Shown here: piece by piece, positions 36,018 through 39,991 of the stretch | How positions within the stretch are numbered: position 1 is the first letter of the stretch | Layout of the letters: each line of letters opens with the position of its first letter | NCBI GenBank assembly: GCA_034411135.1 | Contig: DAOUMN010000019.1 | Span: 1 to 39,991, forward strand | DNA from: Bellilinea sp034411135 | Lineage (GTDB): Bacteria > Chloroflexota > Anaerolineae > Anaerolineales > Anaerolineaceae | Reading direction: 5' to 3' | DNA: 39,991 bases | Position numbers and translations under genes: made by a program | Notes under the pieces: generated by a model | What the model saw: only the letters and a program-made list of their open reading frames with translations | What the model was told of the DNA's origin: nothing | Database searches by the model: none

Positions 36018-37259
36018 CTAACGCTGTACGGCGGGCAAATAAACCTCGTGGATTTGTTCAGCAACGAACAATTTAACCGTCAGTTGCTGCGGGTTGTTGA
36101 AGGTTACCGGCGGACTGCTGCCATAAACCGAGATGTGCGCCTCGTATGTGCCAATTGCAAGACCCTTTGTAAGTGTTAGCTGCACGGTTTCGCCCGCCAG
36201 CCCGCTCGAACGCGATAATTGCACCCAATCGTTACCCCCTTGTATGCCGGTCAGCGAAGCCGACCAGGCAAATGGCGCGGAAGCATTGTCAATCACCCGC
36301 ACCTCGTACTGTTGACTGTCATATCCCGGCTGGACAAAGCTAGTTATGGTGTAACGGTCCAGTTCCAATCCAACCCCAAACAGATCTGCCAGGGTGGCAT
36401 CCGGCTTTCCGGCGAAAGCGTAATTGTACTGTGGTGGTGGCGGGCTGCTCATCGACCAGTAATCCTTATCCAGCCACAGTGCCAGGGAAGGAAAATCTGG
36501 GTGCGCACCATAATCAACTGTAGCAGCGTTGAAATCAAAGAAGTGTTTATACGCCTCACCCAGGGTTTTTCCTTCGAATAAATAGCGGGTCAACAGTTGA
36601 AAAGCATTGCCAAACCAGTTGGCGTAATAGCCACCTGCTCCCGCATTGAAGAAGGGCTGAGAATACATTGCCACCCGACGCAAAGCTTCCGCCTGGCTGA
36701 TCGGCGCAGCATCGTTGCTCGATGATCCGGCAGTGAAGCAGCCATAGAGCATGACAATCGCGTTGGGTGCCAGGCGCAGGTTGTTGCGAATTTCCGCATT
36801 GGAGACAAAGGTTTTGGTCAGGGCAAAGCCGCCCACTGGTGGTGTAGGCATAGCCCCCCAGTACACACCGTGCCCGCGGTAGTAGAGGAAATGCGCCCCA
36901 TTCGCCGCGGTTTTGATTGCTTCCCAGTCATCGTTGGGAGGATAAAACTTGTACACTGTGACGCCGTTGCGGCTCAACTCCTCGGCAGCCAGCTCCATGT
37001 TGGCAATTTCCTTCAGCGTCCATGAGCCCGTCGTGCCGTCGATCGGGCCCACAATCAGCACCGCTTTAAGCGGCGGCAGCGAGAGTGGGCTGGTCTGGGC
37101 GAGGCTGCTGGCAATCGAGTCAGCCGCCGCTTCGGCAGGCGGCAACGGCGGAAACCCGGCAGTCTCCGGTTGCGGGGGTTGAAAATTTACCCAACCGGTG
37201 GTGGACGCCAGGACAAGAATAATCAAAATAAAATAGAACAAACCCGTTTTGAAGCGCAT
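36018..37259 (-). CDS. Secreted caspase-fold (C25/CHAT-like) protein with BACON-like domain
   Basis: A 413-residue exported protein. An N-terminal signal or anchor (about 5-23) and a Pro-rich linker precede a caspase-like domain (about 62-240). The expected dyad is His130 in YYRGHGVYWG and Cys174 in VMLYGCFTAGSSS, as in gingipain-, CHAT- and caspase-like peptidases. Two beta-sandwich-like segments follow. The part from about 325 (SAPFAWSASLTG, then WVQLSRSSGLAG) resembles BACON domains. The tail ends VYLPAVQR. ATG 37259 has only a weak GGTG ahead. It is divergent from the photolyase and lies next to pfk without obvious relation. A protease function is likely but not proven. Confidence 0.78.
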   Translation of the reverse strand: MRFKTGLFYFILIILVLASTTGWVNFQPPQPETAGFPPLPPAEAAADSIASSLAQTSPLSLPPLKAVLIVGPIDGTTGSWTLKEIANMELAAEELSRNGVTVYKFYPPNDDWEAIKTAANGAHFLYYRGHGVYWGAMPTPPVGGFALTKTFVSNAEIRNNLRLAPNAIVMLYGCFTAGSSSNDAAPISQAEALRRVAMYSQPFFNAGAGGYYANWFGNAFQLLTRYLFEGKTLGEAYKHFFDFNAATVDYGAHPDFPSLALWLDKDYWSMSSPPPPQYNYAFAGKPDATLADLFGVGLELDRYTITSFVQPGYDSQQYEVRVIDNASAPFAWSASLTGIQGGNDWVQLSRSSGLAGETVQLTLTKGLAIGTYEAHISVYGSSPPVTFNNPQQLTVKLFVAEQIHEVYLPAVQR

Positions 37260-37356
37260 CAGGCACCAAAGTATTTATTTTGTTATTTCCTGGTTTTAAT
37301 TAAGCATACTCGAAAGCAATAAAGCATCACTTAACAATTTTGTCAGGGCATTTTCA

Positions 37357-37368
37357 TTCAACGTTGAA
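37357..37368. repeat. Perfect 12-bp palindrome between divergent genes
   Basis: TTCAACGTTGAA is a perfect palindrome in the A/T-rich 187-nt gap between the caspase-like gene and the photolyase. It could be an operator for either. TACAAT (37410-37415) with a poor -35 is a possible photolyase promoter. TATAAC directly abuts the photolyase ATG. Confidence 0.35.
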
Positions 37369-37446
37369 AGCAAGCCTGTACAAAATCCGTCAAAATGGAT
37401 AAAGCCGGTTACAATCCTGAATAATTCTTCACATTTTCGGTATAAC

Positions 37447-38844
37447 ATGCCTGTAGCAATCTGGTGGATACGCCGCGATCTGCGGCTGAATGATAATGCC
37501 GCCCTGGCTGCTGCGTTGAAAAGCGGGGCAGCGGTTTTGCCGGTTTTCATTCTTGACCCGCGCCTTCTCGTTCAGCCAGCGGAGAAGCGCCAGCAATTCC
37601 TCTTTGACGGGCTGCGTCAGTTGGATGCTGATCTGCGCGCGCGCGGCAGTTACCTGTTGGTACGCCGTGGAATTCCAGAGGAAGCACTACCGCGTCTGGT
37701 AACAGAAAGCAATGCCGCCGCCCTGTTTGCCGAGGAAGATTACTCGCCCTTTGCCGCCCGCCGCGACCGCGCTGTACAGGCTGCTGTGCCGCTGCACCTG
37801 GTGAGCGGACTGACCGTCCACCATCCAACTGCCGTGCTCAAAGCGGATGGCAGCCCTTACACCGTCTTCACACCGTTCAGCAAAGCCTGGAAGAGCCTTC
37901 CTTTGTTGCTACCGCCCGGTGATGCCCCGTATCGCCTACCCACTCCGCCCGACCTGACCGGTGACCCACTGCCCGCTGCAGAATCTCTGCCCGGATTCCC
38001 TGCTGGCGAAACGGAAGCCACGCACCGCCTGCAAACCTTTCTGCAACGCGCCGTCTTCGCCTACAACGATCAGCGCAACCGGCTCGACCAGGAAGGGACG
38101 TCGCGGTTGTCGCCTTACCTGCGTTTTGGGATGCTCTCCGCCAGCCGGGCTGCCGCCCTGACCCGTCAGGTGATTGATGAAACCCACGACCCACTCGCCC
38201 GCAAAGGGGCAGAGACCTACCTCAACGAATTGATTTGGCGCGAATTCTACAACGCTATCCTCTATCATTTTCCGCATGTACTGCACACTGCCTTTAATCC
38301 CTCCCTGCGCCATATTGCCTGGCGCAATGCCCCGCAAGACCTGGATGCCTGGCAGCAAGGACAAACCGGCATACCGGTGGTGGATGCTTGCATGCGGCAA
38401 CTGCTTCAAACCGGCTGGATGCACAACCGCGGGCGGATGATCGTTGCATCCTACCTGGTCAAGGATTTACTCATCAATTGGCGCGAGGGAGAACGCTGGT
38501 TTATGCGCCACCTGGTGGACGGCGACCCGGCTGCCAATAACGGCGGATGGCAGTGGACCGCCGGTACCGGCACCGATGCGGCTCCTTATTTCCGCATCTT
38601 CAACCCAGTGCTGCAAAGCAAAAAGTTCGACCCGCACGGTGCGTTCATCCGCCGCTACCTGCCGGAACTGGCGCGCGTACCGGACACGTATATTCACGAA
38701 CCCTGGCTGATGCCGCTCGACATTCAGCGTGCGACCGGTTTCACCCCCGGCAAGGATTACCCCTTGCCACTGGTCGAACATCATCAGGTCAAGGGACGAA
38801 CCTTGCAGGCTTACCAACAATCCAAATTTCGGGAGGGAGAATGA
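37447..38844 (+). CDS. phr: Deoxyribodipyrimidine photolyase
   Basis: A 465-residue class I cyclobutane-dimer photolyase of the cryptochrome/photolyase family, which repairs UV dimers with light. The N-terminal alpha/beta domain starts WWIRRDLRLNDNAALAAAL and binds an antenna chromophore. The C-terminal helical domain binds FAD: WQQGQTGIPVVDACMRQLLQ, TGWMHNRGRMIVASYLVKDL, NNGGWQWTAGTGTDAAPYFR and FDPHGAFIRRYLPEL are all there. Length is typical. ATG 37447 has no ribosome site. Its stop TGA overlaps the start of the Rieske gene as ATGA. Alternatives such as a DASH cryptochrome are less likely from these motifs. Confidence 0.93.
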   Translation: MPVAIWWIRRDLRLNDNAALAAALKSGAAVLPVFILDPRLLVQPAEKRQQFLFDGLRQLDADLRARGSYLLVRRGIPEEALPRLVTESNAAALFAEEDYSPFAARRDRAVQAAVPLHLVSGLTVHHPTAVLKADGSPYTVFTPFSKAWKSLPLLLPPGDAPYRLPTPPDLTGDPLPAAESLPGFPAGETEATHRLQTFLQRAVFAYNDQRNRLDQEGTSRLSPYLRFGMLSASRAAALTRQVIDETHDPLARKGAETYLNELIWREFYNAILYHFPHVLHTAFNPSLRHIAWRNAPQDLDAWQQGQTGIPVVDACMRQLLQTGWMHNRGRMIVASYLVKDLLINWREGERWFMRHLVDGDPAANNGGWQWTAGTGTDAAPYFRIFNPVLQSKKFDPHGAFIRRYLPELARVPDTYIHEPWLMPLDIQRATGFTPGKDYPLPLVEHHQVKGRTLQAYQQSKFREGE

Positions 38845-39830
38845 TCCGCAATCAATGGTACGTTGTCCTCGAATCCCGCGAAGTGCGTCGCGGTCGCCCG
38901 GTGGGTGTCACCCGCCTGGGGGAAAAACTGGTTTTCTGGCGAGCCCAGGACGGGAAAGTGGTCTGCCTGAGCGACCGATGCCCACACTTGAGCGCCAGCC
39001 TGAGTCAGGGAAAAATCACTGCCAACGACCGCCTTGCTTGCCCGTTTCACGCCTTCGAATATGACACCAGCGGGCAGTGCCGCTACATTCCCTCCCTGGG
39101 TAGAAACGGCGAACCACCCAAAGCCATGCGCATCCCAGGCTACCCCACCTACGAAGCACATGGCCTGATCTGGATATGGTGGGGCGAACCGCGTGAGAAT
39201 CTGCCAGCCCCGCGTTGGTTCGACATTGGTGCGGACTTTTCCTACGCCAGTTATCGCGATCGCTGGCAAGTGCACTACTCACGGATGATCGAAAATCAAA
39301 TGGATGTGATGCACCTCCCACATGTCCATTACAATACTATCGGGCGCGGGGGAGCAGTAGTGGTCGATGGACCGCAGGTCACCCTGGAGGATGATGTGAT
39401 CCGCATGTGGGTCTATAACCGCCCGGATGATGGCACACCCCCGCGCAAACCGGAAGAACTACCCTCGCCCCAACGCCCGCCTTTTCTCGAATTTATCTTT
39501 CCCAATATCTGGCAAAACCGCATTTCGGACGATTTGCGCATTTTCGTTGCATTTGTGCCTGTGGACGAGGATAATGGGATGTTCTACATGCGCTATTATC
39601 AGCGCATGGTGCGCGCACCGCTGCTGCGTCACCTGTTCAACGGTCTGGGGTTGCTCGCCAGCGTATATATTGCCAGCCAGGATAAGCGCGTGGTTACCCG
39701 CCAGGATCCCCGGAAAACCTCACTGCGCAACGGCGAAAAGTTCATCCAGGGTGATCGTATCATCCTCACGTACCGCCGCCGACGCGAGGAATTGATTTCC
39801 CAAAATAACCCCATCAAAACCCTTAAATGA
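38841..39830 (+). CDS. Rieske non-haem iron oxygenase, PaO/Tic55-like
   Basis: A 329-residue Rieske oxygenase large-subunit-like protein. The Rieske centre is Cys47 and His49 (RCPHLSAS) with Cys67 and His70 (ACPFHAFEYD). The mononuclear iron site is in ENQMDVMHLPHVHYNTIG, with His158 and His163 as ligands and Asp155 as the likely bridge. Pheophorbide a oxygenase and Tic55-type enzymes share this pattern, but so do many bacterial monooxygenases, so the substrate is open. It has no transmembrane segment that I trust. ATG 38841 (with GGGAGG at 38831-38836) is the true start. The open frame upstream is inside the photolyase. The genes overlap by 4 nt and are probably translated together. No reductase partner is next to it. 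Confidence 0.9.
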   Translation: MIRNQWYVVLESREVRRGRPVGVTRLGEKLVFWRAQDGKVVCLSDRCPHLSASLSQGKITANDRLACPFHAFEYDTSGQCRYIPSLGRNGEPPKAMRIPGYPTYEAHGLIWIWWGEPRENLPAPRWFDIGADFSYASYRDRWQVHYSRMIENQMDVMHLPHVHYNTIGRGGAVVVDGPQVTLEDDVIRMWVYNRPDDGTPPRKPEELPSPQRPPFLEFIFPNIWQNRISDDLRIFVAFVPVDEDNGMFYMRYYQRMVRAPLLRHLFNGLGLLASVYIASQDKRVVTRQDPRKTSLRNGEKFIQGDRIILTYRRRREELISQNNPIKTLK

Positions 39831-39836
39831 GTTTTG

Positions 39837-39860
39837 GTTGTATTGCAGTTGCATTACAAC
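39837..39860. repeat. Palindromic hairpin downstream of the Rieske gene
   Basis: GTTGTA (39837-39842) pairs with TACAAC (39855-39860), and TGCA with TGCA inside, around a two-base centre with one T/T mismatch. It lies 6 nt after the Rieske stop. No T-run follows, so a terminator role is weak. A binding site for an upstream regulator of a gene beyond the window is possible. From 39861 to the end I see no gene. Confidence 0.4.
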
Positions 39861-39991
39861 TACCGAAAAACAACCCAAAATCCCTTGCACAAATAAGTAG
39901 TCCGTCATAAGTCTTTAGAAACATGGAATTTCGGATCTGATGTCGTACAGTTTTGAGCGGTCATTATTTTTACAGCAGCTTTCACAACTTC

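Overview
The window reads as a chromosomal piece of a bacterium with about 57% G+C, most likely a member of the Chloroflexota (Anaerolineae-like). This is inferred from gene content: a CUT1-type sugar transporter of the LplB/YtcP kind without its own ATPase, a crtB-crtI pair with a carotenoid oxygenase, membrane GT-C-like glycosyltransferases, and a secreted protein ending in a -YLP- tail that I recall from many Chloroflexota secreted proteins. There is no rRNA or tRNA and no marker gene that fixes the taxonomy. I see no insertion sequence, prophage or CRISPR array. The DNA looks like a stable metabolic region.

1-414: the N-terminal half of a membrane protein on the minus strand, cut by the window edge. 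895-19968: a glycan and galactoside utilisation locus. On the plus strand are a GH38 alpha-mannosidase, a GH2 beta-galactosidase and a six-hairpin glycosidase, followed under a separate strong promoter by a lipoprotein sugar-binding protein and two permeases. On the minus strand is an operon of a GntR regulator, a GH36 alpha-galactosidase, an SMP-30-type lactonase and a beta-propeller protein. Diverging from the regulator are a short-chain dehydrogenase and an enolase-superfamily acid-sugar dehydratase. None of the glycosidases has a signal peptide, so oligosaccharides are probably imported and cut in the cytoplasm. Dehydrogenase, lactonase and dehydratase together suggest an oxidative (De Ley-Doudoroff-like) route for a released sugar, plausibly galactose. 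A 20-nt element with 19 of 20 bases shared lies just downstream of the -10 box of both the transporter promoter and the GntR gene's own promoter. It is the best candidate for the operator of this locus.

19990-27126: a minus-strand operon crtB-crtI-carotenoid oxygenase-ABC ATPase-FtsX/MacB-type permease. The last three genes are tightly coupled, which ties carotenoid cleavage to an ABC export or membrane system. No lycopene cyclase gene is present. 27341-29112: icd (NADP-type isocitrate dehydrogenase) with a small DUF3052-like gene and a clear terminator. 29332-34807: a plus-strand run of a membrane glycosyltransferase, a HerA-like ATPase with a C-terminal coiled coil, and lipA. 34823-37259: minus-strand phosphofructokinase (apparently leaderless) and a secreted caspase-fold protein. 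37447-39830: a photolyase whose stop codon overlaps the start of a Rieske oxygenase. The last 160 bases are non-coding and carry one palindrome.

For most genes the start codon was chosen by Shine-Dalgarno spacing and where family similarity begins, so several are shorter than the longest open frame. Functions are assigned by reading motifs only. No database search was possible.
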